64,000 nt of DNA from Microbacterium terrae (GTDB taxonomy: Bacteria > Actinomycetota > Actinomycetes > Actinomycetales > Microbacteriaceae): positions 3,658,001 to 3,722,000 of the forward strand of contig NZ_JAFDSS010000001.1 of NCBI RefSeq assembly GCF_017831975.1. The letters are read 5' to 3'. Below are positions 53,196-62,286 of the stretch, in pieces. Position 1 is the stretch's first letter. Every line of letters begins with the position of its first letter. Made by a program: the position numbers and the translations under genes. The notes beneath the pieces were generated by a model that saw only the letters and a list, made by a program, of their open reading frames with translations, searched no databases and was not told the DNA's origin.

Positions 53196-53248
53196 CGTTC
53201 CCCTGTCGCGGTCTACGTGGCTCAGATGCGATCTGCGACAGGCGAACG
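53196..53248. repeat. Inverted CCTGTCGC-family repeat in the operon gap
   Basis: cgttcccctgtcgc (53196-53209) and gcgacaggcgaacg (53235-53248) pair at 13 of 14 positions around a 25-base loop. The right arm's reverse complement, gtcgttcgcctgtcgc, is identical to 18825-18840 and nearly the unit at 62373-62611. It may attenuate transcription into the dehydrogenase gene. Confidence 0.6.
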
Positions 53249-53254
53249 ACGAGG

Positions 53255-54388
53255 TCAGGTGAAGCGGATGCCGAGGCCGGGGTGGTCGACCTCGGTGAGG
53301 GCGGCGCCCGAGATGGCCACCGGAGACGGATCGGCCAGTGCGCCGAGAGTGCCGAAGCCGGCATCCTCCACGTCTTCGGCCATCGGCTCGGCGACGCCGT
53401 CGGGGGTGCGGAGGGTCAGGGCGAGCTGGCCCGACAGCTCGGGGAGCAGGTGCGGGTGGAAAGCGGCGCCGTACTCGGCAGCGATCGCCGCGATGGCGAG
53501 GAACGGGGTGATGCCGCCCACACGCACGACGTTCGGCTGCACGATCTGCGCGGCGCCGGTGCGGAGGAAGTCGTCGAACCGGTACACGTTGTGCAGGTTC
53601 TCGCCGACCGCGATCGGGATGCCGCTCGACGCGCGCAGCCGCGCGGCCAGCTCGATGTGCCCGTGCAGGTCGTCCGCGCGCAGCGGCTCCTCGATCCACG
53701 CTGGGTCGACCGCGGCGAGCACCTCGAGGCTGCGGGTCGCGCGATCGAGGTCCCACCGCTGATTGGCGTCGATCATCAGCGCGCGGTCGGGGCCGAGCAC
53801 CTCGCGGACCGCCTGCATCCGCTCGAGGTCCTCGGCGACGTCGGGTTTGCCGACCTTCACCTTCACCGCGTCGAAACCGGCGTCGACCCAGCGCTGCACC
53901 TGCGCGACGAGCTCGTCCTGCGTGTAGTGCAGGTTCACGCCCGAGCCGTAGGCGCGCACGCTCTCGCGGGTGCGACCCAGCCACTGCGACACCGACCTGC
54001 CGTCGGCGCGGGCCGCGGCATCCCACAGCGCGAGATCGAGGCCCGCCTGCGCGATCGTCGTGATCCCGCCACCGCCGGCCTCGTGCAGGTGCTGCCAGAG
54101 CTCCCGCCAGATCTCGCCCGGCTCGGCCGAGCGGCCGATCGCGAACGCCGTGATGTCGTTCGCGAGCAGGGCGTGCACGGCCTCGGCGCCGATCTGCGGC
54201 GTCCACGAGAAGCCCCAGCCCTCGGCGCCGTCGGAGCGCACCACGTGCGTCGCGATCACGCCGACCGACGTGACATCCGCGGCCCACGGGCGCGTCAGCG
54301 GCACCCGCACGAGGCGGGTGACGAACGCGGCGATCGTCGCCCCGCCGGGTGCGGGGGCGGCGGCATCCGACAGCAGCGGGCTCGTCAC
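53255..54388 (-). CDS. Mandelate racemase/muconate lactonising (enolase-superfamily) sugar-acid dehydratase
   Basis: A 377-residue enolase-superfamily enzyme. The Lys pair lies in AVKVKVGKPD, metal ligands in LMIDANQRWD, WIEEPL and AVGENLH, and the catalytic His in FHPHLLPE, a mandelate-racemase-subgroup arrangement. Length and motif set fit galactarolactone cycloisomerase or aldarate/aldonate dehydratases. GTG 54388 overlaps the upstream stop by four bases. In context it supplies 5-dehydro-4-deoxyglucarate to the next enzyme (inference). Confidence 0.87.
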   Translation of the reverse strand: MTSPLLSDAAAPAPGGATIAAFVTRLVRVPLTRPWAADVTSVGVIATHVVRSDGAEGWGFSWTPQIGAEAVHALLANDITAFAIGRSAEPGEIWRELWQHLHEAGGGGITTIAQAGLDLALWDAAARADGRSVSQWLGRTRESVRAYGSGVNLHYTQDELVAQVQRWVDAGFDAVKVKVGKPDVAEDLERMQAVREVLGPDRALMIDANQRWDLDRATRSLEVLAAVDPAWIEEPLRADDLHGHIELAARLRASSGIPIAVGENLHNVYRFDDFLRTGAAQIVQPNVVRVGGITPFLAIAAIAAEYGAAFHPHLLPELSGQLALTLRTPDGVAEPMAEDVEDAGFGTLGALADPSPVAISGAALTEVDHPGLGIRFT

Positions 54389-55284
54389 AGCAGCGCTCGT
54401 CCCGCCTCGAGGATCTCGCCGAGGCGCGCCTCCTGCGCCGGCGTCGGGTCGACCAGCGGCGCACGCACCGAGCCGACCGGGAGTCCGCCCAGGCGCAGGC
54501 CCGCTTTGATCAGCGAGACGCCGAACCCGGGGGTCTCGTCGCGGAGCTTCACCAGCGGTGAGTAGAACCCGTCGAGCAGGGCGCCGCGGCGGACTTCGTC
54601 GCCGTCGACGTAGGCGCGGTAGTACGCGTTCGCCACCTCGGGGATCATCGCGAACGCGGCCGACGAGTACAGCGGGATTCCGATGCCGCGGTATGCACCC
54701 TGCGTGAGCTCGGCCGTCAGCAGTCCGTTGAAGAACGCGAAGTCGTCGCGGCCGGCGTCGGCGACGGCGCGCACGATCTGCTGCGCGACACCGACGTCGC
54801 CCACGCCGTCCTTGAAGCCCACGACCTTCGGGTTCTGCGCGAGACGGCGGACCGAGTCGACCGAGTACTGCGCGTTGCCGCGGTGGTAGATGACGACGGG
54901 GAGGTCGGATGCCGCGGCCACGGCCTCGACGTAGGCGACGAGCCCGGCCTGAGGCCCGCCCACCAGGTACGGCGGCAGCACCAGCAGGGCGTCGGCGCCG
55001 GCATCCGCCGCCGACTTCGCGAGCGCCGTCGCGTGGCCGAGGGGGCCGCCGGTGCCGGCGACGACCGGCACGCGACCGCCGACGGTCTCTGCCGCGATCT
55101 TCACGACGTGGGCTGCTTCGTCGGCGGACAGCGCGTGGAATTCGCCGGTGCCGCACGCAGGGAAGACGCCGCCGGGGGAGTGCTCGAGGGCGGTGGCGAC
55201 GTGGGTGCGCAGCAGGTCGTCGTCGATCCGGCCGTCGGTGTCGAAGGGGGTGACGGGGAAGAAGAGGATGCCGTCGAAGTTCAC
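54385..55284 (-). CDS. 5-dehydro-4-deoxyglucarate dehydratase (DHDPS/NAL family)
   Basis: A 299-residue class I aldolase-fold enzyme that dehydrates and decarboxylates 5-dehydro-4-deoxyglucarate to 2-oxoglutarate semialdehyde. GILFFPVTPFDTDGRID and PACGTGEFHALSADE (the KDGDH form of the GTTGE motif) are distinctive; the Schiff-base Lys158 lies in GFKDGVGD and the Tyr in VIYHRGNAQY. GTG 55284 overlaps the epimerase stop and follows GAAAGGACG. Product feeds the dehydrogenase at 51709-53172. Confidence 0.9.
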   Translation of the reverse strand: MNFDGILFFPVTPFDTDGRIDDDLLRTHVATALEHSPGGVFPACGTGEFHALSADEAAHVVKIAAETVGGRVPVVAGTGGPLGHATALAKSAADAGADALLVLPPYLVGGPQAGLVAYVEAVAAASDLPVVIYHRGNAQYSVDSVRRLAQNPKVVGFKDGVGDVGVAQQIVRAVADAGRDDFAFFNGLLTAELTQGAYRGIGIPLYSSAAFAMIPEVANAYYRAYVDGDEVRRGALLDGFYSPLVKLRDETPGFGVSLIKAGLRLGGLPVGSVRAPLVDPTPAQEARLGEILEAGRALL

Positions 55285-56246
55285 GCCAGCACGTCCTTTC
55301 GGGTGGGTTCGGTGCGGTCTGCGGTTGCGCCGGTCGGCGGGGCCGGCTCGTCCTCGCCGAGTTCGCCGCGCCAGGTGCGGGTGGGGCGCCAGCCGAGCAG
55401 GCGCGCCGCCTTGGCGTTCGAGAAGGCCGGCGCGGTGCCGGTGAGGTGGGCGGCGAGCCGCTCGGAGCCGGGGACGAACTGGGGCAGCAGCTCGGCCAGC
55501 GGGCGGCGGGCGAGCGCGTCGTCGGCGCTCACGAAGAAGGTCTCGGCATTGGGGATGTCGGGCAGGGCGTCGAGCAGCGCGTCGATGAACGTCGCGACAT
55601 CCCGCGCGTCGACGTAGTTGAACAGCGCCGGGGCGGACAGCGCCGGGTCGTCGAGCCGCTCGATCACGGTGTGGCCCTGCTGCGTGGGTGCGCCGCTCCA
55701 CTCCTCGGGGGCGATCACGTAGCACGGTCGGAACGCCGCGAACCGGGTGGCATCACCCGTCTGGCGGGAGAACATCGCGAGGCTCTGCTCGACGAGGTGC
55801 TTCGAGAGGGCATACGCGTTCCACGGCTTCGGCGTCGTGTCCTCGTCGAGCGGGAACCGCTCGGGCAGCCAGCCGGCCGGCGCGTTGTAGCCGAGCACCG
55901 TCGGGCTGGATGCCGCGACGATCTTCGGGATGCCGGCGGCCACGCCCGCGCCGATCGTGTTGACGGCGAGGGCTGCGTTCGTGCGGAGGATCACGTCCTC
56001 CGGCGCGCTGAACGGCACGGCGATCGCGGCGAGGTGGATGAGCGCGTCGGCTCGCGCCCCGGCGATGGCCGCGGACGCGGCATCCGCATCGGTGAGATCG
56101 ACGGCGACCTGGGCGACGCCGTCGAGTTCGGCGGCATCCGACACCGCGCGGTCGAGCGACACGATCTCGTGCCCCGCCGCGGCGAGGCCGCCGACGAGGC
56201 TGCGCCCGAGCCGCCCGGCTCCGCCGGTGACGACGATGCGGCTCAT
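55281..56246 (-). CDS. NAD-dependent epimerase/dehydratase, possible uronate dehydrogenase
   Basis: A 321-residue extended SDR. IVVTGGAGRLGRSLVGGL binds NAD; the catalytic YALSK lies near residue 145, preceded by VAASSPTVLGYN. The family contains uronate dehydrogenases and nucleotide-sugar epimerases. Placed first before a lactone/aldarate dehydratase, KDG dehydratase and semialdehyde dehydrogenase, oxidation of a hexuronate (galacturonate or glucuronate) to aldarolactone is the simplest role, not proven. Overlaps the upstream stop (ATGA). Confidence 0.82.
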   Translation of the reverse strand: MSRIVVTGGAGRLGRSLVGGLAAAGHEIVSLDRAVSDAAELDGVAQVAVDLTDADAASAAIAGARADALIHLAAIAVPFSAPEDVILRTNAALAVNTIGAGVAAGIPKIVAASSPTVLGYNAPAGWLPERFPLDEDTTPKPWNAYALSKHLVEQSLAMFSRQTGDATRFAAFRPCYVIAPEEWSGAPTQQGHTVIERLDDPALSAPALFNYVDARDVATFIDALLDALPDIPNAETFFVSADDALARRPLAELLPQFVPGSERLAAHLTGTAPAFSNAKAARLLGWRPTRTWRGELGEDEPAPPTGATADRTEPTRKDVLA

Positions 56247-57595
56247 GCGCGGGCCCGCGCCGCCGCATCCTCGACGAGGAAGCGCACGCCGAGGTCGGCG
56301 ACCTCGACGGGCTGCCCGGTCTCGAGGGAGCGGTTGCCGGCGATGCCGGTGGCGATGGAGCGCACGCCGTCGCGCCAGTCCGCGGCGCGGGCGAGCGGAT
56401 CGGACGGGTCTGCGCCTTCGAACACGTCGGCGAGGAGCAGCGCGTCGCCGCCCCCGTGTCCGCCTGCCTGGTTGATGATCGGGACCTCGTATGCCGCTTC
56501 CCAGTGGCGCTGCACGAGGAGGCGTTCGCCCTCGGGGCGGAGGGATCCGGTGGTGCCGGCATCGGTCGCCGACGGGTCGAGGACGGGGTGGAGGCCCTCA
56601 TCGGCGAGCACGGCGCCGCGTTCGACGACATCGAGTTCGGCGCGGCCCTCGGTGCCGTTGACGGCGACCCGGTACCCCTCCCACGGGGCGTGGGCGTTCA
56701 GCGAGTAGCTGAGGGTGGCGCCGGAGAGGTAGTCGACGACGAGGGCGAGGTTGTCTTCGATGGTGATGCCGTCGCTGAACACGTCGAGGTCGCGACGGTA
56801 CCCGTCGTGCTGCTCGGCCTGGAGATACAGGGCGTTCAGTCGCTCGTCCTGCCGAAGGTCGAGCTCGAACGCGTCGGCACCGTCGTGGGTGCCCCGGTCG
56901 GGGCGGTTCACGATGCCGCGGGACTCGGCGTTGTCGGCGCCGTAGAACTTCAGGCCGCCGGATGCGTACACGCGGCGGGGGGCGGAGCGGATCCACCAGT
57001 TCACGAGGTCGAAGTGGTGGGACGACTTGTGTACCAGCAGGCCGCCGGAGTTCTGCTTCTCGCGGTGCCAGCGGCGGAAGTAGTCGGCGCCGTGCTTGGT
57101 GTCGAGCATCCACGAGAAGTCGATCGACGTGACGGTGCCGATGGTGCCGTCCTGGATCACCTGACGCAGCGCCGAGTTGCGCGGCGAGTACCGGTAGTTG
57201 AACGTGATGACGACCTCGCGACCGGTGCGATCGATCGCCTCCTCGATCGCCGCCGCGGACGGGCCGTCGATCGTGAGGGGCTTCTCGACCACGACGTCGG
57301 CTCCGGCGTCGAGCGACCGCACGATGAGGGACGCGTGCAGGTCGTCACGGGCGCAGATGATCACCCGGTCGACCTGCTGCTCGGCGATCATCCGCTCCAG
57401 GTCGTAGGGCGCGTACACGGCCGGCGCCGTGTGGCCGGCGGCCTCGACCACATCGACGTAGTACTGCGCGCGGACCGGGTTCGGCTCGCAGATCGCGACC
57501 AGGCTCGCACGGTCGGCATACGTGCGCACGATGGCGTCGACGTACATCTGGGCGCGGTGACCCGCTCCGACGAGGGCGTAGCGACGGGTACTCAT
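56243..57595 (-). CDS. Gfo/Idh/MocA-family oxidoreductase
   Basis: A 450-residue dehydrogenase, first gene of the sugar-acid operon. RYALVGAGHRAQMYVDAI is the Rossmann motif and VVVEKPLTID carries the EKP Lys. VHKSSHHFDLVNWWI and HGGGDALLLADVF lie in the longer C-terminal domain, larger than in the relative at 23379. ATG 57595 follows GGAG directly downstream of a LacI-type palindrome. Substrate unknown; possibly a ketose, aldonate or unsaturated-uronate intermediate. Confidence 0.87.
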   Translation of the reverse strand: MSTRRYALVGAGHRAQMYVDAIVRTYADRASLVAICEPNPVRAQYYVDVVEAAGHTAPAVYAPYDLERMIAEQQVDRVIICARDDLHASLIVRSLDAGADVVVEKPLTIDGPSAAAIEEAIDRTGREVVITFNYRYSPRNSALRQVIQDGTIGTVTSIDFSWMLDTKHGADYFRRWHREKQNSGGLLVHKSSHHFDLVNWWIRSAPRRVYASGGLKFYGADNAESRGIVNRPDRGTHDGADAFELDLRQDERLNALYLQAEQHDGYRRDLDVFSDGITIEDNLALVVDYLSGATLSYSLNAHAPWEGYRVAVNGTEGRAELDVVERGAVLADEGLHPVLDPSATDAGTTGSLRPEGERLLVQRHWEAAYEVPIINQAGGHGGGDALLLADVFEGADPSDPLARAADWRDGVRSIATGIAGNRSLETGQPVEVADLGVRFLVEDAAARARA

Positions 57596-57606
57596 CTCAC
57601 TCCTTC

Positions 57607-57627
57607 AGGAAACGTTTTCTCAGCGTA
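57607..57627 (-). promoter_or_regulatory. LacI operator and -10 box of the sugar-acid operon
   Basis: AGGAAACGTTTTCT (57607-57620) is a palindrome with one mismatched pair and central CG. On the minus strand TACGCT (57627-57622) is a -10 box placing the start site inside this operator, immediately upstream of the GGAG of the first gene. The LacI gene at 57751 is the nearest candidate regulator. Confidence 0.7.
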
Positions 57628-57750
57628 CCATGTCGCGGTGGAGGGTGGGCCTGGGGGTACTGAACGGCGTCGAGGCAGGACGGCATCGGCGCCTGGGTCG
57701 GCGAGGATGCCTGTCTCGGCGGTGAGCGCGGGTGCGAGTGCGCGTGCGGG

Positions 57751-58749
57751 TCAGGCGGGAGGGGGCCCGCTGGTGCCGCGCACGATGAGCTCGGGCGTGA
57801 GCGAGAGGGCGGGCGCGGCGGCGGTGCCGTCGAGCTGTCCGCGCATCCGCTCCCACGCCTGGACGCCGATCTCTTCGGCGGGCACGCGCGCCGTGGTGAG
57901 CGGGGGCGTGGTGTACCGGGCGAACGGGATGTCGTCGAAGCCGACGATCGACAGGTCTGCGGGCACGCGACGGCCGCGATCCTGCACGGCGCTGAGGAGC
58001 CCCATCGCCACGAGGTCGTTGAACGCGAGGGCCGCGGTCGCCTGCGAGGCCAGTACCGCGTCGGCGGCCGCCGCGCCGGCGTCGAAGTCGACGCCGCACG
58101 CGATCTCATTGACCTCGACGTCGGGATGTTGCGCGCGGAAGGCCTCGATCGCCTCGAGTCGCGCGGCGTTCGCGACGCTGCGCTCGATGCCGGCGAGGAA
58201 GACGATGCGGCGATGGCCGAGCGCGCGAAGGTGCTCGAGTTCGGCGCCGAGCGCGCCGCGGTAGTCGGCGCGCACCGTCGGCGCGTCGCCCGCCGAGCGG
58301 TTGATCAGCACGACGGGTCGGAGGCCGCCGATGAGTCGATCGAGTTCGTCCTGCGCGAGGCGCGGCGAGCACAGGATCACGCCGTCGGTGCGGCGCCGCG
58401 TCGCCGTGGCGAGCACGCGCTCCTCGTCGACGGACTCGGCGGAGTCGGCGACGAGCACGTGGTACTCGTCGGCCGCGGCAGCTCGGCTGACGCCGCGGAG
58501 GATCGCCTGGAACGTGGGGTTCGCGAGGTCGGGCACGACGACGGCGACGGTCTGCGTGCGTCCGAGCACCAGGCTGCGGGCGACGGGGCTCGCCGAGTAC
58601 TGCAGCTCGGCCGCGGCATCCTGCACGCGCACGACCAGCTCGGGGTCGACAGTCGGGTTGCCGTTGAGCGCGCGCGACACCGTCGACAGCGACACTCCGG
58701 CCTTCGCGGCGACGTCGGAGATTGTGACGCCCTTGGGCTGCCGGGCCAT
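57751..58749 (-). CDS. LacI-family transcriptional regulator
   Basis: A 332-residue repressor. TISDVAAKAGVSLSTVSRALNGNPTV is the HTH, VARSLVLGRTQTVAVVVPDLANPTF the hinge and start of the effector domain; ADLSIVGFDDIPFARYTTPPLTTARVP closes it. AGGAG precedes ATG 58749. It lies directly upstream of the sugar-acid operon on the same strand and probably represses it via the 57607-57620 palindrome. A 20-bp palindrome upstream suggests autoregulation. The 155 bases after its stop hold the operon promoter and no gene. Confidence 0.91.
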   Translation of the reverse strand: MARQPKGVTISDVAAKAGVSLSTVSRALNGNPTVDPELVVRVQDAAAELQYSASPVARSLVLGRTQTVAVVVPDLANPTFQAILRGVSRAAAADEYHVLVADSAESVDEERVLATATRRRTDGVILCSPRLAQDELDRLIGGLRPVVLINRSAGDAPTVRADYRGALGAELEHLRALGHRRIVFLAGIERSVANAARLEAIEAFRAQHPDVEVNEIACGVDFDAGAAAADAVLASQATAALAFNDLVAMGLLSAVQDRGRRVPADLSIVGFDDIPFARYTTPPLTTARVPAEEIGVQAWERMRGQLDGTAAAPALSLTPELIVRGTSGPPPA

Positions 58750-58771
58750 GGGACTCCTCTCGGCTGCCGTC

Positions 58772-58801
58772 AGTGTAGCCGCCGAGGAATCGCTTCCTCG
58801 G
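58772..58801 (-). promoter_or_regulatory. Promoter and 20-bp palindromic operator (or terminator) of the LacI gene
   Basis: CCGAGGAA-TCGC-TTCCTCGG (58782-58801) is a palindrome with one mismatched pair and central CG. TACACT (58777-58772, minus) is a good -10 box just downstream. It also follows the stop of the second LacI gene by 13 bases, so it could double as that gene's terminator. Confidence 0.6.
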
Positions 58802-58814
58802 ATCGTGCCCGCGG

Positions 58815-59849
58815 TCAGATGCGGGGCGGTGTGCTTCCGCGCACGATGACCTCGAGCGGGAGCGGCGGCTGCGCGGCATCCCAATCCTCATCGACGACAG
58901 CGTGCAGCGCGCGGTAGCCCAGCTCCTCGAGCGGGACCCGCACGGTGGTGAGGCCGGGGCGGATGTCGCGGCCGGTGGAGATGTCGTCGAAGCCGGCGAC
59001 GGCGATGTCGCCGCCGACCTGGCGACCGGCGTCGCGGATCGCCGACATGATGCCGATCGCCACGACGTCGCTGACACCGAAGATGAGGGTGCCTTCGTCG
59101 AGCCCGCGGGCGAGGATGCCGGTGCCGATCTCGTAGCCCGCGTCTCGGGTGAAGCCGCCGCGCACCACCTCGTCGATGACGCCGCCCCCACCGGTGAAGC
59201 CCTCGGTGAATCCGGCGACACGGTCGTCGGACGTGCGGATGCCGACGGCTGCGGCGACCACGACGGCCCGACGGTAGCCGAGGGTCGCGAGGTCCGCGCC
59301 GAGTGCGGCGGCGCCGACGTGGTTGTCGACCGGGACCGAGCGGATGTCGCCGGCGACGCGGCCCAGCGCCACCACGCGGCCGCCGGTCGCCGAGAACGCG
59401 TCGAGCTCGTCGCGGAGCCCGGCGGCGTCGTTCTCGTCGGTGCGGGATGCCGCGAGGATGAGGCCGCGTGGGCGCTGTCCGCGCAGGGCCCGCACCAGTC
59501 GGACCTCCCGCTGGGGGTCGCGCTCGGTGATCGCGATGGTGACGACCAGGCCCAGCTCGTCGGCGCCGCGGGCGACGCCCGACGCGAGCTGGCCGAAGTA
59601 GGGGTCGGCGATGTCGGCGACGAGGAGGGCGACGATGGCGGCGGTGCCGCGCGCCGTCGCCTGCGCCGACAGGTTCGCGGTGTAGCCGAGCATGTCGGCG
59701 GCGGCCTGCACCTTCTCGCGGTAGCTCTCGGCGACCTTGCGCGTCGATCCGTTGAGCACGCGGGAGGCGGTCGCGAGCGACACCCCGGCCTCGCGGGCGA
59801 CGTCGTGCAGGGTGGCGGCGCCCCGGGCAGGCGGCGTGGACTGGCTCAC
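58815..59849 (-). CDS. LacI-family transcriptional regulator
   Basis: A 344-residue repressor. TLHDVAREAGVSLATASRVLNGSTRKV is the HTH, LSAQATARGTAAIVALLVADIADPYFGQL the hinge and beginning of the effector domain, GDIAVAGFDDISTGRDIRPGLTTVRVP its end. GTG 59849 is the start. It is divergent from the GH127 gene and probably controls it through the site at 59893-59904, responding to arabinose or an arabino-oligosaccharide (inference). Confidence 0.9.
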   Translation of the reverse strand: MSQSTPPARGAATLHDVAREAGVSLATASRVLNGSTRKVAESYREKVQAAADMLGYTANLSAQATARGTAAIVALLVADIADPYFGQLASGVARGADELGLVVTIAITERDPQREVRLVRALRGQRPRGLILAASRTDENDAAGLRDELDAFSATGGRVVALGRVAGDIRSVPVDNHVGAAALGADLATLGYRRAVVVAAAVGIRTSDDRVAGFTEGFTGGGGVIDEVVRGGFTRDAGYEIGTGILARGLDEGTLIFGVSDVVAIGIMSAIRDAGRQVGGDIAVAGFDDISTGRDIRPGLTTVRVPLEELGYRALHAVVDEDWDAAQPPLPLEVIVRGSTPPRI

Positions 59850-59885
59850 AGGGCTGAGTCTAGGCCCTGGCCGATCGCGGCCGCA

Positions 59886-59904
59886 TAGACTAGCAAACGC
59901 TTTC
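59886..59904 (+). promoter_or_regulatory. GH127 -10 box and LacI-type operator
   Basis: TAGACT (59886-59891) fits a -10 element; GCAAACGCTTTC (59893-59904), a degenerate palindrome around a central CG, covers the expected start site. The divergent LacI protein is the likely binder. Confidence 0.5.
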
Positions 59905-59940
59905 CGCGTGCAGATGCGCGGTCGAAGGGATCGGTGCGCG

Positions 59941-62286
59941 GTGCACGGTGCGGAGATCGACGAGACGTCCGGGTCGGAACCGGTGCGGATGCTCCAGCCC
60001 GCGAGCGTGGAGCTGCTCGCCGGTGCCGATCTCGATGCCGAGCGCACCGTGCGGGCGACGCTGAGCCGCCTCGACACCGAGCGGCTGCTGGCCCCGCTGC
60101 GCCGCGAGGCAGGGCTCGAGAGCGGCGACGGCTACGGCGGGTGGGAGGCGGACGGGCTCGGCGGTCACACCGCCGGCCACGCCCTGTCCGCCGCCAGCAT
60201 GCACGCGGCGCGCGGCGACGACGACATGCGCGCCTTCGCGCAGCGCCTGGTCGACGGCATCCGCGAGTGCCAGCACGCAGGCGGATCAGGGTACGTCGGC
60301 GGCGTCCCCGACGGACGCGCGCTGTGGGACGATCTGCGCGCCGGCCGCATCGATGCGGGTGCCTTCCATCTCAACGGCCGCTGGGTGCCGCTGTACAACC
60401 TGCACAAGACCCTCGCCGGGCTCGTCGACGCTGCCGAGCTCGCCGCGATCCCCGGCGCCGCCGAGGCCGCCGCCGCGTTCGGCGACTGGTGGCTCGAGAC
60501 CTGCGGTGCGCTCGATGACGACGCGTTCGAGCAGATCCTGCGCACCGAGTTCGGCGGCATGCCCGAAGCTCTCGCGCGCCTGGCCCTGCTGCGTCGTGAC
60601 CGATCGCTGCTCGAGCTCGCGCGACGGTTCGTGCCTGACGTGCTGACGACCCCTCTTGCCGCCGGCCGCGACGAGCTCGACGGCCTGCACGCGAACACGC
60701 AGATTCCGGTGATCGTCGGCTTCGCGGTCATCGAGCGCGCGGCGCGCGAGCTGGCGCCCGACCTGCTGCCCGAGGTCGAGGCGCGCGAGGGCGCTGCCGC
60801 TCGGACGTTCTTCGACGCCGTCGCCCATCGCCGCAGCTCCGCGATCGGCGGCGACAGCGTGCGCGAGCACTTCCACGCGGCATCCGACTTCCTGGCCATG
60901 TTCACCGCCCGCGAGGGTCCGGAGACCTGCAACACGCACAACATGATCAAGCTCGCCGCCGAGCTGCACCTGCTCACCGGCGAGGACTCGTACCTGGCGT
61001 GGGCCGAGCGCGCCCGAGCGAACCACCTGCGCTCGGCGCAGCATCCCGAACACGGCGGCCTCGTCTACTTCACGAGCCAGCGCCCCGGCCATTACCGGGT
61101 GTACTCGCCCGAGGCTGAGGGATTCTGGTGCTGCATGGGGTCGGGCTTCGAGGCGCAGTCGCGCCACGGCGCGCTCGTCTTCACCGAGACCGATCGCGAG
61201 GTGCGGGTCAACGCCTTCGTGCCCGCGATCGCGCGGACGGATGCCGCGACCGTCGCGGTGCGGCCGCTCGAGCAGACGGAGCACGGTGTCGACCGGTGGG
61301 AGATCGTCGCGGAGGCCATCACGCGCCCTGCGGGCCCCGCGGAGGACGCCGGTGTCGACGGCGGTGCCGGCTTCACTCCGACGCTGAGCGTGCTCATCCC
61401 GGACTGGGTCGACGGCGCAGCGGTGGTGCGCGCCGCCGGAGCGGGCGCCGAGCGCGTCGCGGCCGGTGCCCGCTGGCGGGGCGCCCTCGGCGCCGTGGAG
61501 GTGGAGCTGCCGCGCGCGTCGCGCGTCGAGCGCGCGCCCGACGGCTCGGCGTGGGGCTGGGTCGTCGACGGCCCCGATGTGCTCGCCGCCCGCCATCCCG
61601 ACGACACGGTCGAGTATCGGGGCAACGGCGCGCGCATGGGTCACCTTCCGACCGCCGCGCTCCGCCCGCTCGCCGCCACGCCGATCGTCGACCCCGACGA
61701 CCTCGGCCTCGTGCGTTCCGCCGACGGCCGGCTGCGGATCGCGACGGATGCCGGGGCGGTCGAGCTCGAGCCGTTCGCCGGACTCCACGACGCGCGCTAC
61801 ACGCTGGCGTGGCCGCTCGCCGGGGCCGCGGAGATCGCATCCCGCCGCGCCGAACTCGCGGCGGTGGATGCCGCCTCGCTCGGGCTCGAGGTCCGCACGC
61901 GCGACAGCATCCGCTTCGGCGAACAGCAGCCCGAGTCCGACCACGCGCTCATCGCCTCCGACGAGGAGATCGGCATCTCGGGCGACCAGCGGTGGCGCCG
62001 CACTCGGGGAGTGATCGAGATGACGCTCGCGGACTGGAGCGGCACCGCCGAGAGCATCCGCCTCACCTGGCTCGCCGGCGACGACGCCGGCGCCGCGCTG
62101 CGCGTCGTCTACCGCGGCGACGTCGTCTTCGAGGCGGTGGTCGGCTCCGGCCCGACGGAGTGCATCATCCCCGTGCGGCGCACGGAGGGCGAGGTCGAGA
62201 TCCCGGTGCGCATCGAGGCGCCGGACGGTGCCGTGACCCCGCGCCTGGTCGAGGTGCGCCTGCTGTCTGCCGCCGCCGACAGCTGA
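59941..62286 (+). CDS. GH127 beta-L-arabinofuranosidase (DUF1680)
   Basis: A 781-residue cytoplasmic glycosidase removing beta-L-arabinofuranose from plant arabino-oligosaccharides. The zinc/catalytic residues match the characterised bifidobacterial enzyme: Glu328 and Cys330 in GPETCNT, and Cys397-Cys398 in FWCCMGSG, where Cys is the nucleophile. DGYGGWEADGLGGHTAGHALS and VPLYNLHKTLAGLVDA form the (alpha/alpha)6 barrel rim. GTG 59941 is chosen for its upstream GAAGGGA; ATG 59914 would add nine residues. Its stop lies inside the first unit of a 17-bp tandem repeat. Confidence 0.9.
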   Translation: MHGAEIDETSGSEPVRMLQPASVELLAGADLDAERTVRATLSRLDTERLLAPLRREAGLESGDGYGGWEADGLGGHTAGHALSAASMHAARGDDDMRAFAQRLVDGIRECQHAGGSGYVGGVPDGRALWDDLRAGRIDAGAFHLNGRWVPLYNLHKTLAGLVDAAELAAIPGAAEAAAAFGDWWLETCGALDDDAFEQILRTEFGGMPEALARLALLRRDRSLLELARRFVPDVLTTPLAAGRDELDGLHANTQIPVIVGFAVIERAARELAPDLLPEVEAREGAAARTFFDAVAHRRSSAIGGDSVREHFHAASDFLAMFTAREGPETCNTHNMIKLAAELHLLTGEDSYLAWAERARANHLRSAQHPEHGGLVYFTSQRPGHYRVYSPEAEGFWCCMGSGFEAQSRHGALVFTETDREVRVNAFVPAIARTDAATVAVRPLEQTEHGVDRWEIVAEAITRPAGPAEDAGVDGGAGFTPTLSVLIPDWVDGAAVVRAAGAGAERVAAGARWRGALGAVEVELPRASRVERAPDGSAWGWVVDGPDVLAARHPDDTVEYRGNGARMGHLPTAALRPLAATPIVDPDDLGLVRSADGRLRIATDAGAVELEPFAGLHDARYTLAWPLAGAAEIASRRAELAAVDAASLGLEVRTRDSIRFGEQQPESDHALIASDEEIGISGDQRWRRTRGVIEMTLADWSGTAESIRLTWLAGDDAGAALRVVYRGDVVFEAVVGSGPTECIIPVRRTEGEVEIPVRIEAPDGAVTPRLVEVRLLSAAADS

